Assembly: GCF_947503125.1 (NCBI RefSeq)
Contig: NZ_CANNCR010000011.1
Coordinates: forward strand, 62,001-126,000
Origin: an uncultured Metabacillus sp.
GTDB lineage: Bacteria > Bacillota > Bacilli > Bacillales > Bacillaceae
Reading direction: 5' to 3'
Length of the DNA: 64,000 bases
Shown here piece after piece: positions 55,277 to 64,000 of this stretch. Under the pieces are notes generated by a model. It worked only from the letters and a program-made list of their open reading frames with translations. It had not been told where the DNA came from and made no database searches. Made by a program: the position numbers and the translations under genes. Position 1 is the first letter of the stretch. The number at the start of each line of letters is the position of its first letter.

Positions 55277-55894
55277 ATGGAGTCAAATGGTTGGACGGGA
55301 GGCTTATTTCGAATCTGTGAATGGGTGACTAGACTTGCTTATATAAATTTGCTATGGGTATTTTTTACATTTGTTGGGTTTATTATTTTCGGTTTAGCTC
55401 CATCAACTGTTGCTTTGTTTTCCATTGTAAGAAAGTGGATTATGGGTGAGAAAGATATTTCTATATTTTCTTCCTTTTGGTCAATTTATAAAAGGGAGTT
55501 AAAAAAGGCTAATAAATTATGGTTTTCATTAGTAATCATTTTCTTTTTTATGTATATTGATTGGGTATTAATCAATTCGATGAGCGGATTTCTTCATTAT
55601 TTTCTTTTAGCATGCTTTATACTAATAGCTCTCTTGCTTACAGTTGTTCTCATTTTTATTTTTCCTGTGTATGTTCACTTTGAGGGAACGATTCTCCATT
55701 ATTATAAATCTGCACTACTATTAGGAACATCTTTTCCCTTCCGCACGATCCTTATGGGCATTGCAATAGGGACATGTATTCTCGTAGGCTTATTGTTCCC
55801 AGGTGTTGCCATTCTCTCTTTTGGAAGTGGTCTAAGTTTTGTTTTAATGTATGTTTCTTATTCTATTTTTACCACTATTAAACCAAGTGTTTAA
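55277..55894 (+). CDS. YesL-like DUF624 membrane protein
   Basis: This 205-residue membrane protein has about five hydrophobic segments and the DUF624 N-terminal pattern (CEWVTRLAYINLLWVFFTFVGFIIFGLAPSTVALFSIVRKW). YesL-type proteins accompany YesM/YesN two-component systems and sugar ABC importers in Bacillus and Paenibacillus, but their role is unknown. A terminator follows at 55909. Confidence 0.88.
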   Translation: MESNGWTGGLFRICEWVTRLAYINLLWVFFTFVGFIIFGLAPSTVALFSIVRKWIMGEKDISIFSSFWSIYKRELKKANKLWFSLVIIFFFMYIDWVLINSMSGFLHYFLLACFILIALLLTVVLIFIFPVYVHFEGTILHYYKSALLLGTSFPFRTILMGIAIGTCILVGLLFPGVAILSFGSGLSFVLMYVSYSIFTTIKPSV

Positions 55895-55908
55895 CTTAAA
55901 TGTAAAAT

Positions 55909-55960
55909 ACACTCTGAACTCTTGTTTGCTTCAACGGGAGTAATGAGTGTTTTTTTTATT
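55909..55960 (+). terminator. Terminator after the YesL-like gene
   Basis: ACACTC (55909-55914) pairs with GAGTGT (55945-55950) around an inner ACTC/GAGT pairing, followed by a run of T. Confidence 0.75.
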
Positions 55961-55995
55961 TTAAGCTGATACCAGTAAATCTTGTTGCATTTGAT

Positions 55996-56073
55996 ATATC
56001 AACGAAATTCCAATTTAATCGGCGATATTCAAGAAATATCAGCGGAATTCCAATTTATCAGCGACTTCAAGAT
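55996..56073. repeat. Two imperfect 40-bp tandem repeats
   Basis: The units start ATATCAACGAAATTCCAATTT (55996) and ATATCAGCGGAATTCCAATTT (56036), exactly 40 bases apart, and each ends in a TTCAAGA-type segment. They resemble short dispersed non-coding repeats of Bacillus, but a genome search would be needed to be sure. Confidence 0.6.
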
Positions 56074-56284
56074 TAATAACGTTATGTATAAATGCACATT
56101 AATCCTCATAAAAGTAAAAAATTTACTATAATAGTGGATACTTTTTAACTGATCATTCATAAGTGAAACATACAATTTTTTCTCAAGAAGTAAAAATTAT
56201 TGCAAATCTCATCAAAATACTGTTAAGTGTTCAGGTCTTTTATTTTTTATAATAAATCCATATTACAAGATGAGGTGATGACCT

Positions 56285-57226
56285 ATGAGTTCAAAGGTGG
56301 AGACAGCTACTGCCTTAAAGGTACTAAAAGAAAGGAAGAGAAAGCCATCAGTTGAAAGAACTGAAAATCTGGCAGGTTTTCTATTTGTATCACCGATGCT
56401 TATTGGTGTTTCAGTATTAGTTTTACTCCCAATCTTTGCAACCTTTATTTTAAGTTTTGCTGATTGGAAATTTATACAGAGTATTGACCAATTAAAATGG
56501 GTGGGTTTTGAAAACTTTAAAGACTTAATGGGAGATAAAGTATTTAAAAAGTCACTTCTAAATAATGCGATTTTTTTATTCACTGTACCAATTTGTATGA
56601 TCATTTCCTTAGTGTTAGCCGTTGTTATTGATAAAAGCGTTTACATGAAGAGTTTCTTTAAAGTAGCATTTTTCATGCCTTATATTTCTAGTGTTGTCGC
56701 AATTGCAGTTGTTTGGCAAGTATTATTTCACCCTTCTGCTGGACCAATTAATCAAACATTGATGTCTTTGGGGATTGATGATCCTCCGAAATGGATAGCA
56801 GACCCGAATTTTGCCTTAATTTCAGTTATGTTAATTCAAATTTGGATTTCAGTAGGCTTTAATTTAATTATCTACATTGCAGGTCTTCAATCGATTCCAA
56901 AAGAACTATACGAAGCTGCAGAAATGGACGGAGCAAACTCATGGATAAAATTTCGTCAAATTACATTTCCGATGGTATCTCCAACATCATTTTTCTTACT
57001 AATAACTGGAATTATTTCTACATTTAAAGTCTTTGATCTAATCGCCGTTTTAACAAAAGGCGGTCCAATGCATTCAACAAGTATGCTTGTTTGGCACTTA
57101 TACGACACAGCATTTGTTAACCTGGATATCGGATATTCTTCAGCGATGGCGGTCATTTTATTCTTTATCGTATTCTTAATTACCATATTTCAATGGATCG
57201 GTCAAAAGAAATGGGTTAATTATTGA
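56285..57226 (+). CDS. Sugar ABC transporter permease (MalF-type)
   Basis: This 313-residue membrane protein has six predicted transmembrane segments and the EAA loop (YEAAEMDGANSWIKFRQITFPMV). It forms an importer with the MalG-type permease whose ribosome site lies at its stop codon, and with the binding protein at 58206. No ATPase gene is present in the locus. Confidence 0.93.
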   Translation: MSSKVETATALKVLKERKRKPSVERTENLAGFLFVSPMLIGVSVLVLLPIFATFILSFADWKFIQSIDQLKWVGFENFKDLMGDKVFKKSLLNNAIFLFTVPICMIISLVLAVVIDKSVYMKSFFKVAFFMPYISSVVAIAVVWQVLFHPSAGPINQTLMSLGIDDPPKWIADPNFALISVMLIQIWISVGFNLIIYIAGLQSIPKELYEAAEMDGANSWIKFRQITFPMVSPTSFFLLITGIISTFKVFDLIAVLTKGGPMHSTSMLVWHLYDTAFVNLDIGYSSAMAVILFFIVFLITIFQWIGQKKWVNY

Positions 57227-57240
57227 GGGGAGGAAACGTT

Positions 57241-58074
57241 GTGACAAAGCAAATAAATCTACAAAAGATGATTACAACCATTATTGTTTTTTTAGTCAGT
57301 ATCTTATTTTTATTACCATTTGCTTGGATGTTGTCTACATCCTTTAAAATCGAAGCAGATGTTTTTACATTTCCGATTCAGTGGATCCCTAAAAGATGGA
57401 ACGGCTTTAATAATTATAATGAAGTATGGTTTGGAGATTATCCGTTCTATATCTACTATTGGAACTCAATAAAAGTAGCGGTAACAACAACTATCATTTC
57501 TTGTATCGTCTCTGCATTAGCAGCATACGGGTTTTCCAAGGTGAATTTTCCAGCAGGTAAATGGCTGTTCATCATTGTTTTAGCAACTTATATGGTTCCA
57601 CCTCAAGCAAGCTTAGTACCTCAGTTTATTTTATATCGTAATATCGGTTTGTTTGATAGTCATTTAGGATTGATTCTATTAGGAAGCTTTAGTGTTCTTG
57701 GTACATTTATGCTACGTCAGTTTTTTATGGGGATTCATAATGAGTATATTGATGCGGCAAAAATTGATGGTGCCGGCCACTGGAGAATCTTTTGGTCGAT
57801 TGCATTGCCGATTGTTCGTCCAGCAGTTGCAACCTATGCCATTTTAAGATTTATCTGGACATGGAATGATTACCAAAATCCGCTTATTTTCTTACGTACG
57901 GATGCACTTTACACCATTCAGTTAGCGATGCAGAAGTTTACGACAATAAATGGAGAATTTTATTCACTTATCATGGCAGCCGCAGTGTCTGCAATCCTTC
58001 CACTATTAATTATTTTTATTATAGGTCAAAAGCAAGTTATTGATGGTATTGCGCTTGGCGGAGTAAAAGGGTAA
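57241..58074 (+). CDS. Sugar ABC transporter permease (MalG-type)
   Basis: The start is GTG 57241, 6 bases after AGGGGAGG; the TTG at 57223 overlaps the preceding stop and lacks a ribosome site. This 277-residue protein has six membrane segments, the EAA loop (IDAAKIDGAGHWRIFWSIALPIV) and the family end IDGIALGGVKG. It pairs with the upstream permease for import of uronic-acid oligosaccharides (inferred). Confidence 0.93.
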   Translation: MTKQINLQKMITTIIVFLVSILFLLPFAWMLSTSFKIEADVFTFPIQWIPKRWNGFNNYNEVWFGDYPFYIYYWNSIKVAVTTTIISCIVSALAAYGFSKVNFPAGKWLFIIVLATYMVPPQASLVPQFILYRNIGLFDSHLGLILLGSFSVLGTFMLRQFFMGIHNEYIDAAKIDGAGHWRIFWSIALPIVRPAVATYAILRFIWTWNDYQNPLIFLRTDALYTIQLAMQKFTTINGEFYSLIMAAAVSAILPLLIIFIIGQKQVIDGIALGGVKG

Positions 58075-58135
58075 ATTTTAATAGATTAATGTCAAATATT
58101 TATTAATATAGGTAAAATTATTTACATTTCATAGT

Positions 58136-58173
58136 GAAAGCCCTTTGCTATAATTCGGTTTGTAAGGGCTTTC
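58136..58173 (+). promoter_or_regulatory. Stem-loop between permease and binding-protein genes
   Basis: GAAAGCCCTT (58136-58145) pairs perfectly with AAGGGCTTTC (58164-58173). It lies 32 bases before the binding-protein gene and may set its mRNA stability or allow separate expression. Confidence 0.7.
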
Positions 58174-58205
58174 TAAGTTGATTTGCTAATAAAGGGGGAA
58201 ATAAA

Positions 58206-59561
58206 ATGAAGAAAAAGATCTTATCCACTATTTTTGCATCAACCATCCTCTTGGGCGGTTTGGCTGGATGCTCAGGTGGAAGCGGAGAAAGCACATCAGG
58301 GGCAGAAAGCAACAAGAATGAAGAGGCTGTTACGATTAAATTCCATACACATGGCAATGAAGCCAGTTATAATTGGAAAAAAACAATTGCAGCCTTTGAA
58401 GAAGAGTATCCAAAAATTGATGTAGATTTAGTTATCCTAAGTGAAAAAGGAGATACTCAAGAAGCCACTCAAAAACTAGATTTAGCAGCTGCATCTGGAG
58501 AGCAACTAGATGTATTAATGTTTAGTGATCCAGCAAGCTATGCACAACGAGTAGAATTAGGGATGGTAGCACCGATTGATGAATTTATTAAAGAAGAGGG
58601 CTTTACAGTTTCTGAAGAATATAAAGTTGATACAAAATTAAATGATGGTTATTACGCTCTTCCAGGGAAATTTAATCCTTGGTATGTATTACTAAATAAA
58701 AATCATTTAGATGAAGCAGGGCTTGAAGTTCCAACAGACTGGACTTGGGACGAGTTTATGGAATACGCGAAAAAGCTAACAACCGATAAACATTATGGAA
58801 CCTATTTCCACGGCCCGCAAGGTGATAGTTGGATGGAATACTTAAAACTGGCACTTGCTAGTGAAGAGGATAACGTAGACTTTATTAAAGCAGATGGGAC
58901 GTCTAACATTGATAGTCCACTGTTCCGTAAAACATTAGAAATGCGTGTGAAAATGGAAAAAGAAGATAAATCCTCAACTCCATATACAGATATTATGTCG
59001 CAGAAGCTTCATTATCGTAACCAATTCTTTGGGCAAGACGCTAGTACCATTTTAATTGGAAGCTGGATGAATACAGAATTAGGTGGAACAGATCAGTTCC
59101 CGCTTAACTTTAATGTAGCTGTTGCGCCATATCCAAAGAATGAAGCTGGTGCTGAAGGTGGATACACTCCTGTAACAACTGACTTTATGTCGGTTGCAGC
59201 AAATTCTGAGCATAAGAAAGAAGCATATACATTTATTCGTTGGTACACAACAGAGGGACAAATTGTTCAAGGTAAAAACATCCCATCTTGGAATGGTGTA
59301 AGTGACGAAGATTTTGGGTCAATTATTGACGGAATTTTAGCAGGGACTGCAAATCCGGAAAAGGTAGATCAAGAATCATTAGTGAATGTATTGAAAAATG
59401 CAAAATCTTCAAAGATTATTCCACCTGTGTCCTATCAATCTGAAATTAATAAAGTAGTTGGTGAAGAGTACGAAAAGTTAATTTTTGGTGAGCAGGATAT
59501 TGATGAAACGATCAAAGCAGCTCAAGGACGTGTACAAGAAATTATTGATAATAATCAATAA
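58206..59561 (+). CDS. Sugar ABC transporter substrate-binding lipoprotein
   Basis: This 451-residue lipoprotein has lipobox LAGC (Cys22) and a Gly/Ser linker, then a family 1 solute-binding fold (IKFHTHGNEASYNWKKTIAAFEEEYPKIDVDL, MSVAANSEHKKEAYTFIRWY). It delivers the oligosaccharide to the permeases just upstream. It is only distantly related to the pair at 13173 and 19803. A hairpin follows at 59577. Confidence 0.92.
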   Translation: MKKKILSTIFASTILLGGLAGCSGGSGESTSGAESNKNEEAVTIKFHTHGNEASYNWKKTIAAFEEEYPKIDVDLVILSEKGDTQEATQKLDLAAASGEQLDVLMFSDPASYAQRVELGMVAPIDEFIKEEGFTVSEEYKVDTKLNDGYYALPGKFNPWYVLLNKNHLDEAGLEVPTDWTWDEFMEYAKKLTTDKHYGTYFHGPQGDSWMEYLKLALASEEDNVDFIKADGTSNIDSPLFRKTLEMRVKMEKEDKSSTPYTDIMSQKLHYRNQFFGQDASTILIGSWMNTELGGTDQFPLNFNVAVAPYPKNEAGAEGGYTPVTTDFMSVAANSEHKKEAYTFIRWYTTEGQIVQGKNIPSWNGVSDEDFGSIIDGILAGTANPEKVDQESLVNVLKNAKSSKIIPPVSYQSEINKVVGEEYEKLIFGEQDIDETIKAAQGRVQEIIDNNQ

Positions 59562-59576
59562 GATTTGAAAAATAAT

Positions 59577-59616
59577 AATGTTGGGGCGTAAACCGTTTCC
59601 GCCCACATCTTTTTCT
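59577..59616 (+). terminator. Hairpin after the binding-protein gene
   Basis: ATGTTGGGGCG (59578-59588) pairs with CGCCCACAT near 59600-59608, followed by CTTTTTCTTT. Confidence 0.65.
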
Positions 59617-59652
59617 TTATACTATCTCTAATTTTTATTTTCTGATAGTATA

Positions 59653-59704
59653 AGAAAAACTGAAACCTCGCTCAAATGCCTTGGCGAAATTTCAGATTTT
59701 TCTA
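59653..59704 (+). terminator. Terminator-like hairpin just before the kinase gene
   Basis: GAAAAACTGAAA-CCTCGC (from 59654) can pair with GCGAAATTTCAGATTTTTC (to 59702). It ends only a few bases before the ribosome site of the kinase gene, so it could limit read-through into the two-component genes. Confidence 0.6.
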
Positions 59705-59720
59705 GATGAGGAGGTTGGTT

Positions 59721-61550
59721 ATGTGGAATCGGATACAGCAAAGGCTGGCGCCCCGTTCTTTTCGTTTTAAGGTTATTTTGATTTCTGTTATATGTTTAGT
59801 GCTTCCAGCAGTAATTACATTATTTATAAATAGTTATTTAACAAAAGATGCGATGAAGGAGCAAGCCATTTCAAATGCAAATCGAGAATTAAGATTAGCA
59901 AATGAATATGTGACAAAGTTGTTCGAAGATATGCTATATGTGGCAAATTTTGTTCAACTTGATTCAGAAATAAATACAATATTAAAAAAGAATGCAAAAA
60001 TGGGTACTGAAAAAGCTGAAAGTACCGTTCCAGGTGAGCAATATCAGAAATATCTGGATGATCGTAAGGTAACCAAAACAATTGAAAATATCACATTAGT
60101 TGGTGAAAAATCATATGTTACGATCCTTCTTAAAAATGGTAAATCTTATTCAAATTACCCTGTAAGTGACTATGATCCAAAGAAGTTGATAAAGGAGCCT
60201 TGGTTTAAACAATTAGATCATGTTTATGGGTATGAAGCGATTTGGATTGGGAGTCAGCCAACTGTTTTTAAATTTGAACAAAGCAGCAGCCCTTACCAAA
60301 TCTCAGTTGCAAGAACGCTAAGAGATTCTAATTTTAGTATATACGGTTATGTAATCGTTTCAATTATGGAAAGTAAAATCAAACAAGCCTTTGAAAATAT
60401 GCCTGGTAGTGAAGAAATGATGATACTCGATTCATCAAATAAAATTCTCTCCCATCAAGATAACGAAATGATTGGTCAAATGTTCCCGTATTCAGAACAA
60501 GTGAACAAGAAAAACTTTTCAAATATCATTGAAATTTCAAATGAAAATTACCTTTATGCTGAACATCAAATTCCTTATACAAAGTGGAAGCTTATTTCAA
60601 TTAATCCATATAAACAGGCAATTCTTAAAATAAACTCAATTTTTAATAAAATATTTTTCGCGCAATTGATCTCATTTGTCATCTTCTTTTTTCTCTTAAC
60701 ATATTTACTTCAAACGATTACAAAGCCGCTTGTCCATTTAGGAAATGTTGCGACAACTGTGCAAGGCGGTAATTTAAATGTACGTTCAAATTTAAAAAGT
60801 AAAGATGAAATTGGAAGGCTTTCAAACTCTTTTGATCAAATGCTTGATCGAATTAATGACATGATTAAAGAAATAACAGAAACCCAGGTAAGAAAACGAA
60901 AAACAGAATTTGCTATGTTACAGGCGCAAATTAACCCTCATTTTCTTTTCAATGTTTTAAATTCGATTCGAATGAAAGTGATGAGAAAAGGTGACTATGA
61001 GAGTGCAGAAATGATTAGTTCTTTATCTAAACTATTACGAATGACGATCGATAAGGATAAAGGAATGATTTCTTTTAAAGAAGAAGTTGAGATTGTAATA
61101 GATTTTGTCAAGATCATGAATATGCGTCAAAAAGAAAAGGTAACATTGGAAATAAATGTATCACCAGCTGCTTATTTGGAAGAGATCCCACGATTTATTT
61201 TACAGCCAATTATTGAGAATTCAATTATACATGGGTTAAATCAAAGTGCAGGAACGATTTCGTTAGAAGCGTTTGTCAATCATAATGATTTTGTTATCAT
61301 GATTGAAGATAGTGGGCAGGGAATGAATGAAGAGAGATTAAATCATGTAAGAAAAAACTTAAGTATTAAAACAGAAACAATTAATACCCTAAATAAAAAA
61401 GGTTTCTCAAGCATTGGCATATCCAACGTGTATGAACGAATGAAGATGACCTTTGGTGATGCATTTAACATGCAAGTTTCTAGTATTGAAGGAAAAGGGA
61501 CAAAGGTTATTATGTTTGTTTCTAGAGGAGGTAACAGATCTTATGTATAA
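59721..61550 (+). CDS. Sensor histidine kinase, YesM family
   Basis: The start is ATG 59721 after GAGGAGG; the ATG at 59706 is part of the upstream leader. This 609-residue kinase has membrane segments near residues 18-40 and 305-328, an extracellular Cache-type sensor, a HAMP domain (about 330-385), phospho-acceptor His407 in INPHFLFN and an HATPase with PIIENSIIHG and EDSGQGM. Its gene overlaps the regulator gene by 8 bases. It should respond to the glycan fragments handled by this locus. Confidence 0.93.
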   Translation: MWNRIQQRLAPRSFRFKVILISVICLVLPAVITLFINSYLTKDAMKEQAISNANRELRLANEYVTKLFEDMLYVANFVQLDSEINTILKKNAKMGTEKAESTVPGEQYQKYLDDRKVTKTIENITLVGEKSYVTILLKNGKSYSNYPVSDYDPKKLIKEPWFKQLDHVYGYEAIWIGSQPTVFKFEQSSSPYQISVARTLRDSNFSIYGYVIVSIMESKIKQAFENMPGSEEMMILDSSNKILSHQDNEMIGQMFPYSEQVNKKNFSNIIEISNENYLYAEHQIPYTKWKLISINPYKQAILKINSIFNKIFFAQLISFVIFFFLLTYLLQTITKPLVHLGNVATTVQGGNLNVRSNLKSKDEIGRLSNSFDQMLDRINDMIKEITETQVRKRKTEFAMLQAQINPHFLFNVLNSIRMKVMRKGDYESAEMISSLSKLLRMTIDKDKGMISFKEEVEIVIDFVKIMNMRQKEKVTLEINVSPAAYLEEIPRFILQPIIENSIIHGLNQSAGTISLEAFVNHNDFVIMIEDSGQGMNEERLNHVRKNLSIKTETINTLNKKGFSSIGISNVYERMKMTFGDAFNMQVSSIEGKGTKVIMFVSRGGNRSYV

Positions 61551-63153
61551 AGTGATGCTAGTTGACGATGATTATCCTGTACTAGAGTTGTTGTCTGAAA
61601 CGATTAAATGGGAACAACTGGGGTTAAAACTTCAAAGTATACATGAAAATGGTGCTAGCGCGCTAGAGTATGCCTCAAAAGAAATGCCAGACATATTAAT
61701 AACCGATATTGGTATGCCCAAAATGAACGGAATTGAATTAACGAAACATATAAAAGCACAAAATCCGAATATACAGGTATGTGTTCTAACTTGCCATAAT
61801 GAATTTGAGTTTGCACAGCAGGCTTTAAAGTTAAACGTACAGGATTATATCCTAAAAGATACTCTAAATCCTGATGATTTAGCGATATTATTAATAAAAT
61901 TAAAGGAAAATCTAGACAAAGAAAGTGCAAAAAAACAAAAGGAATTTAAATTAGAAACGATCGTTGAGAGAAATCGAGAATCGATGAAACGGGATTTTCT
62001 GAGAAAGACAATCTACCAACCAATTTATAATGAGAAAGAATGGTATAAAGAAGCCTATTCTTTAGGCATATATTTAAAGAATCTATCATTTATTCCTGTG
62101 TTATGCTTTGTTCAAAATTTCCGTTTAGCAAAGGAAGCCTATATTTCTAACGAAACATTAGTCTTTTCCTTACAAAATGTGATTGGGGAAGTGCTAAGAG
62201 AGTATAACAATGGTTCAGTGCATATTACTTTCGGAGAGAAAGATTCATTTATTCTTTTTTCATATCGTTCAAGCTTAAAATCCGACAGCTTCGGCATAGC
62301 TACTGAGTGTATAAGTAAAATTCAAAAAGCTGTTTTACATTCTTTGAATATTTCACTGTCATTTATCATTGGTGATGTCTTTGATAGCCAGGAAGCCTTT
62401 AGATCAGAACTAGAACGTTTATTAAAAAGTACAAATCAACGTTTTTATATGAAAAATGGCGAAATTGCCAAAAAACAATCTGAAATGAAATTATCTGAAG
62501 GCTTATTCTCATGGTATGACGAGGCATATGTTGAAATAAGACAGCTGATGATAGAAAAGGATAAACAGAAAGTTGTCCCTACTGTGACAAAGTGGACAGG
62601 AATCTTTCAGGAGAAAGAATATCCTGCTGAGGCTGTAAAGGATTGGGTGTTAAAGCTTTTATTAGATCTAAAGGTGAAATTAAAAACGCTTCAGTTTTTT
62701 GGGACAAACTATTCTGATGATGTTCTCCACGAAGAGATCCTCGGAATTGATTCATTAAATGAGTTAAAAATATGGTTAATCAACTATTTTGATTCGCTGC
62801 TTTCTGCAGTAGGTGAAATTACATCAAAATCACGACGAAAAGATGTCGTTGAAGCTTGTAAATATGTTGCACTTAATTTGGAAAAGAAAATAACGCTAGA
62901 TGAAGTTGCTAGCTATCTTTATTTAAATCCAAGTTACTTTAGTCGATTGTTTAAAAAAGAAGTCGGAGAAACGTTTGTAGAGTACGTGACCAAAGCCAAG
63001 ATGAATCGAGCAAAAGAATTACTTGAGCAAACAATTGATCCAGTAGGAAAAATATGTGAGAGATTAGGCTATGACAACCAAAGCTATTTCATCAAAGTAT
63101 TTAAAAATTATGTAGGTGTGACTCCAATTGAATTTAGAGGAGAAAGAGTGTAA
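61543..63153 (+). CDS. Response regulator with AraC-type DNA-binding domain (YesN family)
   Basis: The start is ATG 61543, 11 bases after AGGAGG, overlapping the kinase stop. This gives 536 residues with receiver residues DDDYP and Asp55 (ITDIGMPKMNG) and C-terminal AraC motifs (ITLDEVASYLYLNPSYFSRLFKKEVG; VGKICERLGYDNQSYFIKVFKNYVG). It is the likely activator of the lyase, importer and GH88 genes. Confidence 0.93.
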   Translation: MYKVMLVDDDYPVLELLSETIKWEQLGLKLQSIHENGASALEYASKEMPDILITDIGMPKMNGIELTKHIKAQNPNIQVCVLTCHNEFEFAQQALKLNVQDYILKDTLNPDDLAILLIKLKENLDKESAKKQKEFKLETIVERNRESMKRDFLRKTIYQPIYNEKEWYKEAYSLGIYLKNLSFIPVLCFVQNFRLAKEAYISNETLVFSLQNVIGEVLREYNNGSVHITFGEKDSFILFSYRSSLKSDSFGIATECISKIQKAVLHSLNISLSFIIGDVFDSQEAFRSELERLLKSTNQRFYMKNGEIAKKQSEMKLSEGLFSWYDEAYVEIRQLMIEKDKQKVVPTVTKWTGIFQEKEYPAEAVKDWVLKLLLDLKVKLKTLQFFGTNYSDDVLHEEILGIDSLNELKIWLINYFDSLLSAVGEITSKSRRKDVVEACKYVALNLEKKITLDEVASYLYLNPSYFSRLFKKEVGETFVEYVTKAKMNRAKELLEQTIDPVGKICERLGYDNQSYFIKVFKNYVGVTPIEFRGERV

Positions 63154-63276
63154 CTTGAAATTTTCATTAATAGAGAAGGAGTTTAGTAAGTTTAATAGAA
63201 CGTATGAAGATGTATTTTTTCTTGATTTATTATGTAAGGGCTTTATTTTATACTGCTAATCTAAGAAAAAGGTGAG

Positions 63277-64000
63277 ATGATGATGAACAATTTAGAATGG
63301 GTAGATGAAGCATGGTCTAAGGTTAACTCGAAGATTGATCGAACGAGCAAAAAAATCGGGGCAAATTTTCCACATGCAAGTGTAAATGGCACTTATCAAT
63401 TAGAAGAGCCTTTCTGGTGGACAGCTGGATTTTGGCCAGGGTTACTTTGGTTAGTCTATCGTGATTCGAAAGACGAGTCCCTAAAAAAAATAGCAGAACA
63501 ATGTGAAGAAAAATTGGATAAAGTCATTACGGATTATTATAGGCTTGACCATGATATGGGTTTTATGTGGACATTAACAAGTGTTGCAAGATATAAGCTT
63601 CTAGGCGAAGAAGATTCAAAAAGGCGTGCTCTTTTAGTAGCCAATTTACTTATGGGAAGGTTCAATGCTCAAGGAAACTATATCCGGGCATGGAATCCTT
63701 GGCATGAAGGTGAAGATAATTCGGGATGGGCAATCATTGATTGTTTAATGAATTTACCGCTATTATTTTGGGCATCAGAGGTTACAGGTGATCCAAGATA
63801 TGGTCATGTGGCCAAGAAGCATGGAGAGACAGTGCTGTCAAACTTTATCCGCAAAGATGGTTCTGTTCATCATATTATCAGGTTTGACCCAGAGAGTGGT
63901 GAAAGGATTGAAGCTATTGGCGGGCAAGGCTTTGCTCCTGAATCTGCTTGGTCGAGAGGTGCATCATGGGCAGTCTATGGATTATCGCTTCTATATAAAC
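63277..64000 (+). CDS. GH88 unsaturated glucuronyl hydrolase (partial, runs off the window)
   Basis: Three consecutive ATG codons (63277, 63280, 63283) follow AAAGGTGAG; the first 241 residues are visible. GH88 enzymes remove the unsaturated uronic acid from the end of oligosaccharides made by polysaccharide lyases, in the cytoplasm. The expected catalytic Asp pair is visible at Asp93 (DHDMGFMW) and Asp155 (WAIIDCLMNLPLL), 62 apart, close to the known 61. The substrate pocket motif FWWTAGFWPGLLWL is also present. No signal peptide is seen. It supports the lyase call at 53060. Confidence 0.92.
   Translation, partial: MMMNNLEWVDEAWSKVNSKIDRTSKKIGANFPHASVNGTYQLEEPFWWTAGFWPGLLWLVYRDSKDESLKKIAEQCEEKLDKVITDYYRLDHDMGFMWTLTSVARYKLLGEEDSKRRALLVANLLMGRFNAQGNYIRAWNPWHEGEDNSGWAIIDCLMNLPLLFWASEVTGDPRYGHVAKKHGETVLSNFIRKDGSVHHIIRFDPESGERIEAIGGQGFAPESAWSRGASWAVYGLSLLYK

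Larger units (their letters stand above)
55895..56284. other. Intergenic region before the second ABC importer
   Basis: It contains the YesL terminator, a two-copy 40-bp repeat (55996-56073) and a possible -10 box TATAAT (56127-56132) without a clear -35. No gene is seen. Confidence 0.6.

Overview
The window is low-GC DNA with strong AGGAGG-type ribosome sites, sigma-A promoters, CcpA cre sites and Bacillus marker families (GsiB, YteA, YerC, YuzB, YqcI, YesL/YesM/YesN). It reads as the chromosome of a Bacillaceae soil-type bacterium (Bacillus sensu lato). I see no rRNA, tRNA, CRISPR array, transposase or phage gene.

1-27 kb: the 3' half of an apparently stand-alone secY, then a secreted carbohydrate island. 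It holds a GH30 enzyme with binding modules, a GH31 alpha-glucosidase-type enzyme, a broken GH66 dextranase, a GH27 isomaltodextranase-like enzyme cut by a stop codon, a CUT1 sugar ABC importer (binding protein plus two permeases), a YesM/YesN-type two-component system, a second paralogous binding lipoprotein, a Gfo/Idh/MocA oxidoreductase and a 1433-aa GH66 enzyme whose catalytic domain carries six tandem CBM35-like modules. The GH66/GH27/GH31 set points to alpha-1,6-glucan (dextran or isomaltooligosaccharide) use. A 36-bp promoter box is shared by the GH27 gene, the ABC operon and the large GH66 gene.

27-32 kb: a catabolic operon with a two-subunit transketolase, an SDR dehydrogenase, a GntP-type permease broken by TAG, and RpiB. 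32-37 kb (minus strand): tyrosine/homogentisate degradation (hppD, an unknown gene, fahA, hmgA). 37-38.2 kb: a DUF1450 protein and a stand-alone proteasome-beta-like Ntn hydrolase with the Thr1/Asp17/Lys33 pattern. 38.5-43.6 kb: GntR regulator, HMG-CoA lyase, class III CoA-transferase, CitMHS transporter and a gamma-carbonic-anhydrase-like protein, probably an organic-acid operon. 43.7-52.5 kb: housekeeping and stress genes, a glutamate dehydrogenase broken by a small deletion, a glycerate kinase/transporter pair and a flavin oxidoreductase pair. 53-64 kb: a second polysaccharide locus with a heparinase II/III-like lyase, YesL-like protein, ABC importer, two-component system and a GH88 unsaturated glucuronyl hydrolase (cut by the window end), aimed at a uronic-acid polysaccharide.

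Two themes stand out. Neither ABC importer has its own ATPase gene, so both presumably share a distant MsmX-type ATPase. And at least four catabolic genes plus one small ORF are disrupted by different lesion types (1-nt shift, nonsense TAA and TAG, about 17-nt deletion, in-frame loss of about 74 codons). That suggests either real gene decay or, in part, assembly error.
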